This document shows positions 11,763-22,874 of a DNA stretch of 64,000 bases, in pieces; within the stretch, counting starts at the first letter, position 1, and the number at the start of each line of letters is the position of its first letter. Source of the stretch: Eretmocerus hayati (lineage: Eukaryota; Arthropoda; Insecta; Hymenoptera; Aphelinidae); NCBI GenBank assembly GCA_029851415.1, contig CM056744.1, positions 70,612,172 through 70,676,171 on the forward strand, in the 5' to 3' direction. The translations under genes and the position numbers were made by a program. The notes beneath the pieces are model-generated. The model worked only from the letters and a program-made list of their open reading frames with translations, had not been told where the DNA came from and did no database searches.

Positions 11763-12293
11763 CAACTTTCAATAATCATTTAAGTATACTTATCGTTCAC
11801 CAAATGAAAAACTGTATTGTAACTTTGTTTCTCACGTCATCAACTTTATTTCAACAAAGTAATTTCATTGCATGCGTTTTCTCTATTGAAATTCATAATT
11901 TGTGAAAAAGAAGAAAAAAGGAAATTTTCACATTAATATATACCTGTACATTCATACAATGAGAATATACATATATGAATAATACCTTATATATTTGTAA
12001 TACCATATCTATTATGAGCGTTACTAAAACCATACCTATTAGGAACGTTAGTATATATATATATATACATATGAATAACACTCTATATATTTGCGAAAAC
12101 CATATGTATTAGGAACGTTAATATATACATATATACTATTTCGTGTAACGAATGTACACAAATCGAACATAATTTATTCACTTCACGCACAGAATACATC
12201 ACTGACACATTTTACACTAGGATAGCCTGTTCAAATTTTTCTCGCCACATTCAATTACCGCAGTTCAACGAGCAACCAAGAGATGGCGCCACC
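11763..12293. other. AT-rich non-coding DNA with TA-type microsatellite
   Basis: Contains several ATATATAC tracts (for example 12050-12070) and a degenerate repeat of a CATATTTATTAGGAACGTTA-like unit at about 11985-12125. A TGGCGCC-type heptamer near 12284 could be a tRNA primer-binding site for the gag-like ORF that follows, but no LTR end is recognisable before it. Confidence 0.35.
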
Positions 12294-12301
12294 ATGGCCT
12301 T

Positions 12302-13819
12302 TTGGGAAGAATTCCTGCAGAGCACTTACCGACACATATAGAGGGAATCTATAATGAACTTAGCGCTAATGATCCTATCAGTATTCAACACCTCGTGCGC
12401 GTAAACTACAGTAAAATGGGGAGCCACCTTGATATTTTGAATGTTAACTTCAAAAACCTCTTAGAAAGCAACCAGGAGGCTGTGAGGATAGCAAAAGCGT
12501 CATTTTTTGCCGTACGACAGGACTTTATCATGAAAGTCGACAGAATGGAAAAGTCGGTGGGTTTGTACAGGGCCTTCCTAAACCTGTATGGCATCGACGA
12601 CAACGATGAGAGAGTGGACCTATTATTGCCTTTTTCGTCATCAGCCACCCAAACCTACAACGATGTGCCCGCCGACACTCGACAAGCAACGACCCAAACG
12701 ACTCATGTGGTGAGAGACGCAGGTGTTTCTGTACAAAATATGATAGATTGCACAATCGGGGAACCCTATACACGCGGCATAAGAACTCGCCATACAAGTG
12801 TTAGTGAACTAGATTCCCCTCGTGAACAATTTACCCCTACCCCGAGTGTGTGTAACATGATGTTACAACGCGCAACAGGCGGGGGACAAGTTACAGCAGA
12901 GCCGCCCCCCTCACCACACCACGCGCCGAATGATATTCCAAAAGCAACCACGACGAGCGCGGCGAACCTAGCAGACGACGCCACCGGTATGTTACAGGCA
13001 ATATTTTCCATCTCCGAAACGTCGCTGCCCCACTTATCCGACGAAAGCCCACAAACGTTCGCTGCAACAAACCCAGGTGGCAATGTGTTACACGCGGCGC
13101 GCGCAGCCAGCATAGCGGATGACCCAGTGAGTATGTTACCTACAATACTTCCCATCATCGCCGCACCGCATGGCTCTCCGACAACGACGTCGAGTGTAAC
13201 ACCACCGAACAGAGAAGACCGACCCGATACGGATGCCCGAATGGCTCAGTCCCCAACACAGGGCACAAGCGAACAACAAGCGCTACAAGTACCTCGTCTG
13301 CGAATATTGAGTGATGTCCCTCTAACAGACTCGCAATACGTCATCTGTAGACCACACCCAAGCAATGAGGACACGCCACAATATGAATTCATCACTATCA
13401 AAGATATTCAAAAATCTAAAGTCCACAATTCATCAATTCCGGACATCTTGCTGACACTGCACCCAGAGGAGAGGACGGATACTGATCCGCTTATCGTCGT
13501 GTCGCAGGAAATTGCAGCTCGCACTCAATCGCAAGGACCGGAAGATGAACCTAACGGGGCCATGAATAATAACTACAGCGATATTAGTGAACCAGAAACT
13601 ACGACTTCCTACCTGTCATATGGAAGTCCCGAACAACAAAAGTTGGAGAGGAAGAGAGAGAATCAGCGGCGGAGAACCCAAAAACATAGGGAAAATGAAA
13701 AAACGGAAAACTCAAAGGCCCTTGGTGTTATTTGTGTAGGCATTACCACAACGAACACCCAGCGAGGTGGTTACCGTGCAAGGGCTGCGGTAAGAGCCAG
13801 ATTGAGTATTCATGCATAA
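12302..13819 (+). pseudogene. gag-like orphan ORF (unrecognised family)
   Basis: A 505-codon open frame. An ATG in near-perfect Kozak context (gccaccATGG, 12294) lies just upstream but in another frame that stops after 15 codons, so a one-base indel near 12345 has probably separated the true start from the body. The first ~110 residues are helical and charged. The middle (~110-400) is Thr/Ser/Pro/Ala-rich and low in complexity. The end is a strongly basic KLERKRENQRRRTQKHREN segment. Beyond that a cysteine/histidine-rich stretch continues in the -1 frame. This order (helical domain, disordered middle, basic region, zinc-binding tail) resembles a retroelement Gag. A polypurine tract and an LTR follow about 330 bp later. 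I cannot assign a family, and no pol is adjacent. Confidence 0.45.
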
Positions 13820-13911
13820 AAAGATTCCAAGTTAGCGAATTCCAGTGTATGAAGTGTCAGACAATAACAACAATAAACCTCGACAGAACAGTCACACATA
13901 CACCTCCATAG
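13726..13911 (+). pseudogene. Cys/His-rich (zinc-binding-like) tail in the -1 frame of the gag-like ORF
   Basis: Read from 13726 in the frame one base back from the gag-like ORF, the sequence shows CYLCRHYHNEH, then LPCKGCGK, SCIK and FQCMKCQT, ending at a TAG at 13909-13911. The CxxC pairs spaced by His residues look like a zinc-binding module. The A-rich run gaaaaaac at 13697-13704 lies near the frame change. It is not positioned as a canonical slippery heptamer in the zero frame, so an ordinary indel is as likely as programmed frameshifting. Confidence 0.4.
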
Positions 13912-14141
13912 ATGCGCACACACACATGCACACAACTTCACTAATATTGTGTGATATTCTTAAGTCCGAATATTCCCGAAATGTACAAACATCAAAGTCC
14001 CATCCATTATTTTATTGTAAATTTGATCATCCACAGCTAGAAAAATTTGTTTTCAAGAGAACTTAGCATGAAAATAATTCATGTATGCCCTTTTCCAAAT
14101 TCTGCCGCCCAGGCCACATTCTCGGGACGAGAATAGACTAA

Positions 14142-14150
14142 CAGGGGAGG
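14142..14150 (+). promoter_or_regulatory. candidate polypurine tract
   Basis: The purine run aggggagg directly precedes the TGTGGCGCC start of the LTR at 14151, as expected for the plus-strand primer site of an LTR retroelement whose body lies to the left. Confidence 0.5.
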
Positions 14151-15317
14151 TGTGGCGCCCCAGACGACGCAACAGCTGAAATAATATTTCTCAACATGGA
14201 GAAATATTATTTTCACTTGATCAGCAGGAATGTGTAAGCAGGTCAAGATGCAATCAGCAAAATTGCCGTAGTCCAAATTATATGTGTTACAAGTGTAACA
14301 CCCGAGTTACACATGTCTTATAAAAGGTGTAACACATGTGTTACAAGTGTAACACCCGAGTTACACACATCTTATGAATGGTGTAACACATGTGTGACAA
14401 GTGTTACAGTTTCAAAAGTAAGTCAATTTCAAAATCAATTTTAAAGAGGACAGTTTCGAAATTACTCCAAGTCATCAAAATTAGCTCGTGTCCACACGTA
14501 TAAATTCGAACATCAAAATTGATTCTTCGATTAGTCACTGACTCGATTCAGTTAGTCAAGTTTCGTGAGTCTTTGAGACACGTACAGTTTTGCCCAAGTG
14601 TGCCTAGAAAACACACGACAAAGCAAACTTCGAAAAAGTGCGGACCAATAAGTCAGATTAATTCCGTCGAAAAGTAGACCGACGATACCCGTCTCAGCTG
14701 ATCAAGGGCCAGCTCCGAATTCGCTCTTCGTCGAAAAGTAGGCCGACGATACCCGCCTCAGCTGCATAAGGGCCAGGTACGAATTCGCCCTGCTTATACG
14801 TTCCTGTCTTGAAGAATCATCATTCCTTCAAGTAGACTTGTAAGTGCGCCTAGGTTAAGCTATTCAAATTATATTTAGACGATAAGTTTTTATTTCTGAC
14901 CAAGATTTTATAACTTGATATGAATAAAATAGAATCTATCACTCCTGTAATTCTATATAATTCTTTTCTAGAAGCCATAAGATAACTGGATTTTTATATC
15001 TATTTGAAATCAGATAAATTATTTTATTCTTTCAAGTATCCAGTATTATAAGACATTCCAAATCCAGACGCACTTCAATCATTCTTTTAAAATTACAACT
15101 TTGATGAACCAATATTTCTCAATTTGAAATATTCATATATATACGCAACCAGAGACCAGCAAAATATATATATATATATATATATATACATCCAGTCGGA
15201 AGCCTCAACGCAATAACAGAGAATAGGTAGGTGCAACTGGGCAGTCCGCCCGTAAGCTGTTCACACGAACTAAAATAATTTATTTGTTACCTCGAGCCCT
15301 CCGCTCGGGTCCTAACA
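14151..15317 (+). mobile_element. LTR copy 1 (plus orientation, probable 3' LTR)
   Basis: Begins TGTGGCGCCCCAGACGACGC and ends ...CGGGTCCTAACA, giving the TG...CA ends of an LTR; length 1167 bp. A second copy in reverse orientation lies at 15715-16775. TATAAAA occurs at about 14317-14324. It contains two tandem ~63-bp units rich in GTGTAACAC/GTTACAC (14284-14410) and two tandem 64-bp units (14665-14728 and 14729-14792) with the signature TCGAAAAGTAG(A/G)CCGACGAT; the other LTR carries a single copy of the latter. A long TA microsatellite at about 15160-15190 interrupts it. Confidence 0.65.
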
Positions 15318-15714
15318 AGGTTGAGCCGTTGGATGGATTCGTTGAGGTCATCCATGATGAAATGAGAATGAAATTGGAATAACCGTGAATTATGAAATGA
15401 AACGAGCAACTCTGATCGGAGAATGCGAAAATGAATATGTCACGATATCAGCTATAGTTCAGTCGAGTACGTCAGATGTGAAATGTGACTTTGCGTGAGG
15501 GATGCGATTTCAACACTCTGAGCTTTGGGATATGATGGAATCAAGTTTCTGATCTCACACAATTGTAAGGTTTGATTGAGAAATTCCTTGATATTGAAAT
15601 TTCAACTCAATGGGCACACATATACATATGTATATACACTAATTAGATGAATTCACATAAATTAATAAAACAAGTATGTGCAACTATAGTTGTACCCCAC
15701 AAGGGATGCCAAAA
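15318..15714. other. spacer between two head-to-head LTRs
   Basis: About 400 bp with no ORF. Read on the minus strand, the sequence right after LTR copy 2 is ttTTGGCATCCCTTG, where a tRNA primer-binding site would be expected. The right part of the spacer is therefore probably 5' untranslated sequence of the minus-strand element. Confidence 0.4.
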
Positions 15715-16775
15715 TGTTATGACCCGAGCGGAGGGCTCGGGGTAACAAATAAATTATTTGAGTTCGTGTGAACAGCTTACGGGCGGACTGCCCAGTTGCA
15801 CCTACCTAGTCTCTGTTATTGCGTTGAGGCTTCTGACTGGATGTATATATATATGTTGCTGGTCTCTGGTTGCGTGTTTACATATATATATATATATATG
15901 AATATTTCAGATTGAGAGATATTGGTTCATCAAAATTGGAACAGGTAAGTTGTAGTTTTGAAGAAATGATTGAAGTGATTTGAGGAATTTGGAATGTAGA
16001 TTTCAAAAGTAATAATTGATTGAATTTAGATTTTGAGAAATGATCAATTTGACTTCAATAGTTCCAATATGGATGAAATATTCGATTGTAAAATCTTCAG
16101 AAAATAATAGCGTATGATTGGATAATGAGTTTTGGATTTATTTAAACCAAATTATAATGTCTTGAACAAAATATGGAACCTCGATATCTAAATACGATTC
16201 GCGTGACTAATAATTAGACGAACTTGCAGAATTACTCGAGAGATGATGTTCTTCGAGGCAGGAACGTATAAGCAGGTAAGAGCAATTCCGGAGCTGGCCC
16301 TCAATCAGCTGAGGCGGATAACGTCGGCCTACTTTTCGACGGGATCAGATCAAGCTTACGTGTCCGTACTTTTAACTTGACTTTTTCGTGCATTCTCTAC
16401 GCGCACTTAGGTGAATGTTTTGAGTGAATTTTGAGGCGTACGTAGCCCACCACTGGGCAGAGCCTTGTCACAGACTGAATCAAAGAATGAATTTTCTTGC
16501 TTGAATTTATATGTGCGGACACGGACCAATTCTGATGATTTGACAGAAAACATTTTCGAATTGAACTACTTAAAATTGTAACACATGTAACACGTGAGTT
16601 ACAAATTCATAAGAGTCTGATTGACGAGTATAAGGTGCGTGTTACATGTTACACATGTTACCTGATTTCTGCTGATTGACTGACCTGTTTATTCTTTCCT
16701 GCTGATCAAGTTAAACTAATATTTCTCCATGTTGAGAAATATTATTTTAACTGTTGCGTCGTCTGGGACGCCACA
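15715..16775 (-). mobile_element. LTR copy 2 (minus orientation, probable 5' or solo LTR)
   Basis: The inverse of LTR copy 1: on the minus strand it starts TGTGGCGTCCCAGACGACGC at 16775 and ends GGGTCATAACA at 15715, 1061 bp. It has the same GTTACA-rich region (16575-16665) and a single copy of the 64-bp module near 16275-16350. The shorter length is largely explained by the single copies of modules that are duplicated in copy 1. Confidence 0.65.
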
Positions 16776-17022
16776 AGATCCAGATACTCACCTTAACCTA
16801 ATTCTCTCCGCATTTGCCCGGGAATCATGCCCGTGGAGCGAGGGAAAACTCCTGAGGGAGAAAAACCTGCGGAGAGTTCGGCACATTTATCATGCTACCC
16901 TCACGGTACTTATGCCACGTTTCGTGAGCATAAACATCGCAATTGTAAAATTTCGTGCCTCCCGCTCACGTTGCTGAGATGTAAGTGTCAACTGATCGAT
17001 CCGAAAAGTTAGCTCGTCCAGG

Positions 17023-17122
17023 TTGATCAGACCGAGATGGGCGGTCACCCATCCAAGTACTAACCACGACCAATGATGCTTAACTCCGATGATCGGCCGA
17101 GCTGGCACCCAGTGACCCCACC
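17023..17122 (-). ncRNA. 5S-rRNA-like sequence with Pol III internal promoter
   Basis: On the minus strand the segment reads TCCGATCATCGGAGTTAAGCATC, then GGTTAGTACTTGGATGGGTGACCGCC, matching the internal A box, intermediate element and C box of eukaryotic 5S rRNA. The flanks do not match a full 120-nt 5S gene: the 3' half after GACCGCC departs from 5S and the 5' end is degenerate. It is therefore a 5S-derived module within a repeat, comparable in principle to SINE3 elements or Cassandra-type TRIMs, and not a functional rRNA gene. Whether Pol III transcribes it is unknown. Confidence 0.75.
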
Positions 17123-17199
17123 AACTGTGTCGGTATTCGCTATGGTCAAATTGCTTGCGCGAGACATCTAGTGGCTAGCTCGCGCATTACCCTACTGAA

Positions 17200-17440
17200 A
17201 AGTCTCACGTACAGAATCACGTGCGGAATCACGTTTAAAATCACGTGATTTCCCACCTCTTTTATCTTCTGATTCTTCACCTGACTTTTCACTTGATTTT
17301 TCACTTGATTTTTCACGTGATATATCACTTACACAATGGACCCTTTTCGTACCGTGCACGATCACGTGAAAAATCACGTGGGAGTTCATGTGGAATCGCT
17401 CGTGCACGGGCACGTGAAATTGCACGTGCGATGAGGCAGA
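17200..17440. repeat. CACGTG/CACTTG-rich simple repeat tract
   Basis: Repeated words of the type TCACGTGATT and TTTTTCACTTGATT, with many palindromic CACGTG sites, followed by GTGCACG/CACGTG combinations. The same tract recurs inverted at 39290-39520. CACGTG is an E-box for bHLH factors, but the tract may simply be a degenerate minisatellite. Confidence 0.7.
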
Positions 17441-17834
17441 GAATCATGCTCGAATTTGCTCGTCAGACATTCATTTGAAGAGGAGGTGATCATTCGCAGT
17501 TGGGAATCATAAGAACACCACGCATGAAGTTTCGATTTCGTGGAATGTGAGGAGATAAACCCCCCAATAGCCCACTCATACGCTGACTGAAGAAAGCACT
17601 GGAGATTATTCCGCGGAGATGGATCTCAGGTTCATCGTTCGTCAATCCTGATAGGAGAAATGAAATTAACAAAAATCAGATGCGATACTCTAATGATCAA
17701 TTTTGCGGATGAAATCAAAACACCTTGATAAGCATTCATTCAACCAAGTCATGGAGGAGAGAAAGCAAGACATAAATAGAAAAATAACTTGTTTATTACC
17801 AAAACGACTGGAAAAAATATTTCTCTATATTATG

Positions 17835-19230
17835 TAGTTGCCATTGTCTTTTGGTATACCGAGTACTTGTCTTACGACTCAACTCCGGTTTGGCTCCAAG
17901 CCTGTGGACAGAGATATGCTCTGTCATCGCGTCCTCGCGGACTACCGAGTTCTTACCACCTCGGTGGGGTGGTTTCCCATCTAGTAGTCGAAACCGTGTG
18001 CCCCCCAGAATCCAACCTTATTACGGGGCATTAGTTGGCACGCAAGCGCACGCAACTGAGGGCTCAGCCCCGACCCTGGGTACCTTTTTTAGAAGCCCTT
18101 CGACTTCAGCCTTGAAAGGTCACGGCCGAGGCCTCTTGCGAGGACACTCTCCCTGTATTGCTTATGCACACAGACAGGTCACTGCTCGAGCTGCTCCTGG
18201 GAGCTTAAGTGCTCTCCCACGTTTCATATGAGACCACGGTCTCGTGGTCTAACCCGTGGAATAACTTGGGAAGCCAGAGTAGTCGGCACATACTCACCTG
18301 TCGCGGTCAGCAGGTCCTTATGGCGATTCCAATTGAGTGCCCTGCGGCACTCGCGATGGACTCAGTCCGCCGAGGCCCCTTGCGGGTGACCTCTCCCATT
18401 CAATTGTCAGCCTTGATTGGTATCAGCCCGAGAACCGATATATCGGTATCTCGTCCTAGTGTTTCACAGTCTCCACTGTGAGCGTTTGACTGGTGCCCGT
18501 CGAGGTTCCTCATCGGAAGTCCTCTCCCACGTTTCAGATTAGATCACGGTTACGTGGTCTAGCCCGTGAAATGACTCGGGAAGCCAGAGATAGTCGTCAC
18601 ATACTCGCTTGTCGCACGCAACAAGTCCCTATGGCGATTCCAATTGAGCGCCCTGCGGCGTTCACGTCGGAATCATTCCGCCGAGGCCCCTTGCGGGTTA
18701 CCTCTCCCAATGTACAGCCCTAATTGGTATCGGCTTGAGGACCGCTACTAGGTAAGTTTCGTCTCGGTTACTGGCACTTTATGCGGGGAGGAACGCTACT
18801 GGGTGTTTTCGCCTCGAGTACTTTGAACTTTTCACGTTTGCTCGTCCCAGTGTAACGCAACCTCCGTTGCGAACGTCTGACTGGTCGCCGTCGAGGTTTC
18901 TGTCGGAAATCCTCTCCCGATGTTTAGACCTTTGATCGGCACCAGGTCGAGGACCGTTTTAAACGGTTTGCTCTCCCAGTGCTATGGTTTCAAACCCCCG
19001 TTCTAGCGTTTGACTGGTCGCCGCCGGGGGAAATCCCCCACATCCCAGTGTTTCACAGTCTCCACTGTGAGCGTTTGACCGGTCGATCGGAAATCCTCTC
19101 CCATCTGTGATTTAAAGTAGGTCCCGATGGTCGTTGTCCTACCGCACCTTAACTGCTCTTAGCTTTACTCCCACTATAGTGGGAGTCGGGGATCCCCAAG
19201 CGCGACGTGAAAGCGGCAGTTCGGAATTTC
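17835..19230 (+). repeat. repeat block A, copy 1 (GC-rich, internally duplicated)
   Basis: An inverted, shorter copy lies at 39957-40735. It is much more GC-rich than its surroundings and has no credible ORF. Signature sub-modules recur inside: CACAGTCTCCACTGTGAGCGTTTGACTGG-type units near 18455, 18850, 18990 and 19045; and a CGTGGTCTA(A/G)CCCGTG...GGCGATTCCAATTGAG(T/C)GCCCTGCGGC unit near 18240-18400 and again near 18550-18720. Copy 1 is therefore expanded relative to copy 2. Function and class unknown. Confidence 0.65.
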
Positions 19231-19254
19231 GCTGGGTTTATTATGTAGTTATAA

Positions 19255-19610
19255 GAAAGAAGGTCCACCGAGGTCTATAAACGTCCACTAACTTCCACAG
19301 AACTCCATTTAATTCCACTGATCTCCACTTCCTCCACTGACCCCCACTGACCTTCACCGACTCCCGCAGATCGCCACTGACTCCCGCCGACTCCCTCCTA
19401 TCCCCTTTGACGTCCACCGAGACCCACTGAGCCCCACAGACATCCACTCAAGAAATTCCTCCATTCTACCTTTCATTTGTGTCACTTCCACTGAATCCCA
19501 CCGAACTCCATTGACCTCCACCGAGCTCCACCAAAATCCACTAAGATCCACTGACTACCACTGAAGTCCTCTGATTGCCGCTTAGCTCCACTATTCTTTC
19601 CTCATCCACC
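19255..19610 (+). repeat. degenerate CTCCACTGA-type minisatellite
   Basis: About 350 bp made of variants of (C)TCCACTGA(C)(C/T)/TCCACCGA repeated every ~15 bases. It is strand-asymmetric (pyrimidine/A-rich on plus). The frame translation on the minus strand is repetitive and not a gene. Confidence 0.75.
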
Positions 19611-20936
19611 TAGCATATCACTGCTGTCATATGCTAGGTGGTTGAGAGAGCCCAACTTCACATCTCTGAGCAGTATAGTTCCTACCTTCTTCCTCTTGAG
19701 TAAAAGAAAATTTCACATCGAATCCATCACTTTTTTATTTCTTCTCCAACTAGATGAATTTGGATGTTGAAAATCACATGTTTTTCACATTCTTTTAATG
19801 GGTTTTAATGGATCGTTGCAGTTGGTTTCCACTTGTTCTGGCTCGAAAAGGAATGACCTAGAGCTACGTAGCTCAAAATTGAAGCCGGACAAAGAAAGTT
19901 CAAAAAGGTCGTAAAGGGGACGGAATTGACGGACACGGAATTGACATTTCGCCCCAGAAATATTCTCACGGCTAGCCAACTGATCTGAGACTCTTTTCAG
20001 CATAAATTTGATCCAATGCAACCAAATACTTCAAGAGAATGTGTTCCACGAAGCGATATAGCGCGTTGGGGAGGAGCACAACATGGGGACGGAATTGACC
20101 GAAAATTTTGTACGCCATTTGGAAAACACGTTTATATGGTGCACTCGGCCGCGGATTCGATTTTCCGGTTCATGTCGCACAAGAATTAGGTGTATTTAGG
20201 TATCTGGAAATCAACCTCATTGGTTAGAAAGGCTTAATAGACTATCGGGAACTTTGCTGACCTAATTAGTATTGTGCGAGCAGTTTCGGTGCAAATCCGT
20301 CTTCAAAATGTCGGATGTTCGTGCGCGAACTAAGCGAGTTATTTTGACTCACAAAGTGGTGGAATATGTTGTTCGAAGTATCACCAATGGAAGTGCATAG
20401 CTACAAAAGAGGAAATTCGACTCTGACTATGCGTTGCAGTGAATGCAGAATCAAATGTAGGTTTTCTACAGGGCACGGGATTGACATTTCGGCCCTTCAT
20501 GAGGCTTTACAAATTACGGGGATGTTAGAATCGACTCAAAAACTATTGACATAGTTGCGCACCAATAGAATACACACCAGGAGATTGTTATAATGCATAT
20601 TCAAACCCTCAGAAACTCGGAGGAACTTGGAATACGGAAAATCACACTTTTAACGGAATCACTGATATAGATTTCTGGGGACTACAGTGACAGAATCCTG
20701 AGTATTGATGCTGTGAGAAGTAAATAAAACATGGGTTATTGATAGCTTCATATAATATCGTTCAATAGATGATCATTTTTGAATCAATACAATTTGGTAG
20801 ATTATGAATTCAAATTAATTATACGAAGATCTAACCTCTATTATAATCTTTCGAAAATTTTGAGATGTGAGAAATCTTGAATTCGATCGTAGAGGACTAA
20901 TATCTGTGTGAATGAATAGACACAGTAAAATTGCGG
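19611..20936. other. non-coding DNA with a hairpin and scattered GGACGGAATTGAC repeats
   Basis: ccacctagcatat at ~19608 pairs with atatgctaggtgg ending at ~19643, a 13-bp stem with a ~10-nt loop. The word GGGACGGAATTGAC or a close variant occurs near 19917, 19931, 20086 and 20470, twice followed by ATTTCG(C/G)CCC. No gene recognised. Confidence 0.5.
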
Positions 20937-21154
20937 GGGACTAAGCGGTTGAGCATGGTGAACTGGACCTTGTAAGGTATGGCCCCGAAAGTATCTTTCC
21001 CCACTTCCTAACCCCAAATTATCACGAGAGCAAAGGTTTGTAGGTCCCAAAGTGACCCCTGTTTTCTACGGCACCCTAGGAATCCTATGAAAAACCCTCG
21101 AAATCGATGTTCCTTCTATCAAATCGCATTCTGATGCATTTTTACGAATCGATC

Positions 21155-22775
21155 TGAAATTTTTTGAACTTATTCTTGAAACTCCACGGAATAGAAGAAA
21201 AATATTTGCATACTGACAACTTTGGATTTAGGCCCCGAAAAGAATTCTTGAATATTGAAAAACGATTTTTCTCATAGAGGTTGGAGATTAGCACGGAATT
21301 TGAACATTCCACCGTGTTTGTCAGGTAATTTTACATCGAACACTGCTTTGAAACATATGACTTAGGGTGGTGGGAAGTGGTCAAAGAGCCAATCAACGTT
21401 TTAAAGCAAATTTTGATTCAGTAATTTGCATCTTCTGCGCATGCGCGTCCTTCTACGTCTCCGAAAGTATATTCAATCGATAGCTGATGCAATTTCCTCC
21501 AAAATGACCTTCTGAGGAGATCGATTTGATGCAGTAGAACTTGAGATCCAGCTGGTCCAAAAAATGAAGAAATCCAAGGTATCAAATCCGTGAAGCCGTG
21601 GCTTCTCCAATGGGCCCGAAAAGTGCGAATTTTCAGTCGAACTCTTCCAAGGATGTGCACATGTGTCTTCGATGTAATTTTCGACGTAGATAACGAGTCC
21701 GTGGTCAGTTTTCTTCCAAACCTCCAAGATTTTTGATGATTATCAAAGAACCGACCGGACAGTGTACGGCCATTTCCAGCCTTTTTCTACACATTTGGGA
21801 TGTATGATGAGTATAGGCGAAGGTTTGAACTTGTCGCATGAAGGAAGCAAGTATGTTTTCCTTTGTATTTTGACCAGCTGAAGACGATAGCGATAATTTC
21901 GAGGCTCGGGAATGAGTTGGGAGTCAGATTCGGACTGATGGAGCTATATTTTGGATTATGATCTTATCAGAGAGAACTACATCATGCACCTCATATCTCT
22001 CTCTCGAGTTATTCCTGTGCCTCAGAACCATCTTCATGGTCTTCAGCTGGTCAAAATACAAAGAAAAATATACTTGCATTCTTTACGCGACAAGTCCAAA
22101 CCTTTGCCTATACTCAACATACATCCCTAATGTGTGAGAAAAAGCTGAAAATGGCCGTACACTGTCCGGTCGGTTTTTTGATAATCATCAAAAATCTTGA
22201 AGGTTTGGAACAAAACTGACCACGGATTCGGTTTCCACGTCAAAAATTATATCGAAAAGACATGTGCACATCTTTGGAACAGTCCAACTCAAAATTCCCA
22301 CTCTTCAGGCCCGTTGAAGGAGCCACGGCTTCTCGGATTTGATACCTTGGATTTCTTCATTTTTTGGACCAGCTAGATCTCAGGTTTTACTGCATCAAAT
22401 CGACCTCTTCAAGAGATCATTTTGAAGGAAATTGCATCAGCTATCGATTGGGAATACTTTCAGAGTAGTAGAAGGACGCGCATGCGCAGAAAATGCAAAT
22501 TACTGAATCAACATTTGCTTCAAGAACGTTTATTGGCTTTTTTGACCACTTTCCACCACCTAAAGTCATATGTTTCAAGGCAACTTTCGATGTGAAATTA
22601 CCTGACAAACACGGTGGAGTATTCAAATTCCGTGCCAATTCCCAACCTCTATGAGAAAAATCGTTTTTCAATATTCAAGAATTTTTTCCGGGGCCTAAAT
22701 CCAAAGTTGTCAGTATGCAAGTATCTTTCTTCTATTTGGTAGTGTTTCAAGAATAAGTGAAAAAAATTCCAGATC
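21155..22775. mobile_element. 1.6-kb foldback nested in the left PLE arm
   Basis: The arms pair 21155-21895 with 22035-22775, for example CTTATTCTTGAAAC...AATAGAAGAAA at one end and its complement at the other. The middle has GTATTTTGACCAGCTGAAGAC opposed by its complement near 22040. The copy at the other end of the compound structure lacks this segment, so it is a later insertion or rearrangement. No coding capacity. Confidence 0.7.
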
Positions 22776-22837
22776 GGATGGAAAGAATGAATCTATCGGT
22801 TTTCCCTGCCAACATTTATTGAACACTATGAGTGCGA

Positions 22838-22874
22838 CGTTTCGATTGCTTTTTATGCAACCCTTTTCAAGCTG
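22838..22874 (-). ncRNA. degenerate hammerhead-like motif at PLE 3' end
   Basis: On the minus strand: CTTGAAAAG, a stem GGTTGC-loop-GCAATC, then GAAACGTCGCA. This keeps the architecture of a hammerhead core (CUGANGA, stem II, GAAA), but core positions are changed, so it is probably inactive. The same motif appears on the plus strand in the other PLE copy near 26788-26825. PLEs are known to carry hammerhead motifs. Confidence 0.4.

Larger units (their letters stand above)
16776..17830 (+). repeat. repeat block B, copy 1
   Basis: An inverted copy lies at 38885-39955. In order: a start with AGATCCAGATACTCACC, a segment at 16800-17010, a 5S-rRNA-like segment (minus strand, 17023-17122), a tract of CACGTG/CACTTG words (17200-17440) and a tail to about 17830. 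No protein is encoded; short open frames here are by-products of the simple repeats. Together with block A it forms a longer dispersed repeat of unknown class. Confidence 0.7.

Noticed and set aside
12280..12300. TGGCGCC as a tRNA primer-binding site
   Set aside because: No LTR end precedes it and the motif overlaps the Kozak context; kept only as a remark.
13697..13705. A AAA AAC heptamer as a programmed -1 frameshift site in the gag-like ORF
   Set aside because: The heptamer is out of register with the zero-frame codons, so tandem slippage would not re-pair properly; an ordinary indel is simpler.
14280..14410. Direct repeats with regular spacing considered as a CRISPR-like array
   Set aside because: Only two ~63-bp units, AT/GTTAC-rich, inside an eukaryotic LTR; no cas genes.
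17146..17478. Repetitive frames on both strands (VKNQVKNQVK-type and LIFHLIFHVI-type proteins)
   Set aside because: They are translations of the CACGTG/CACTTG simple repeat and recur in the inverted copy; no coding signature.
19241..19551. Minus-strand frame with SVDVKGD/SGDLRESV-type repeats
   Set aside because: Translation of the CTCCACTGA minisatellite.
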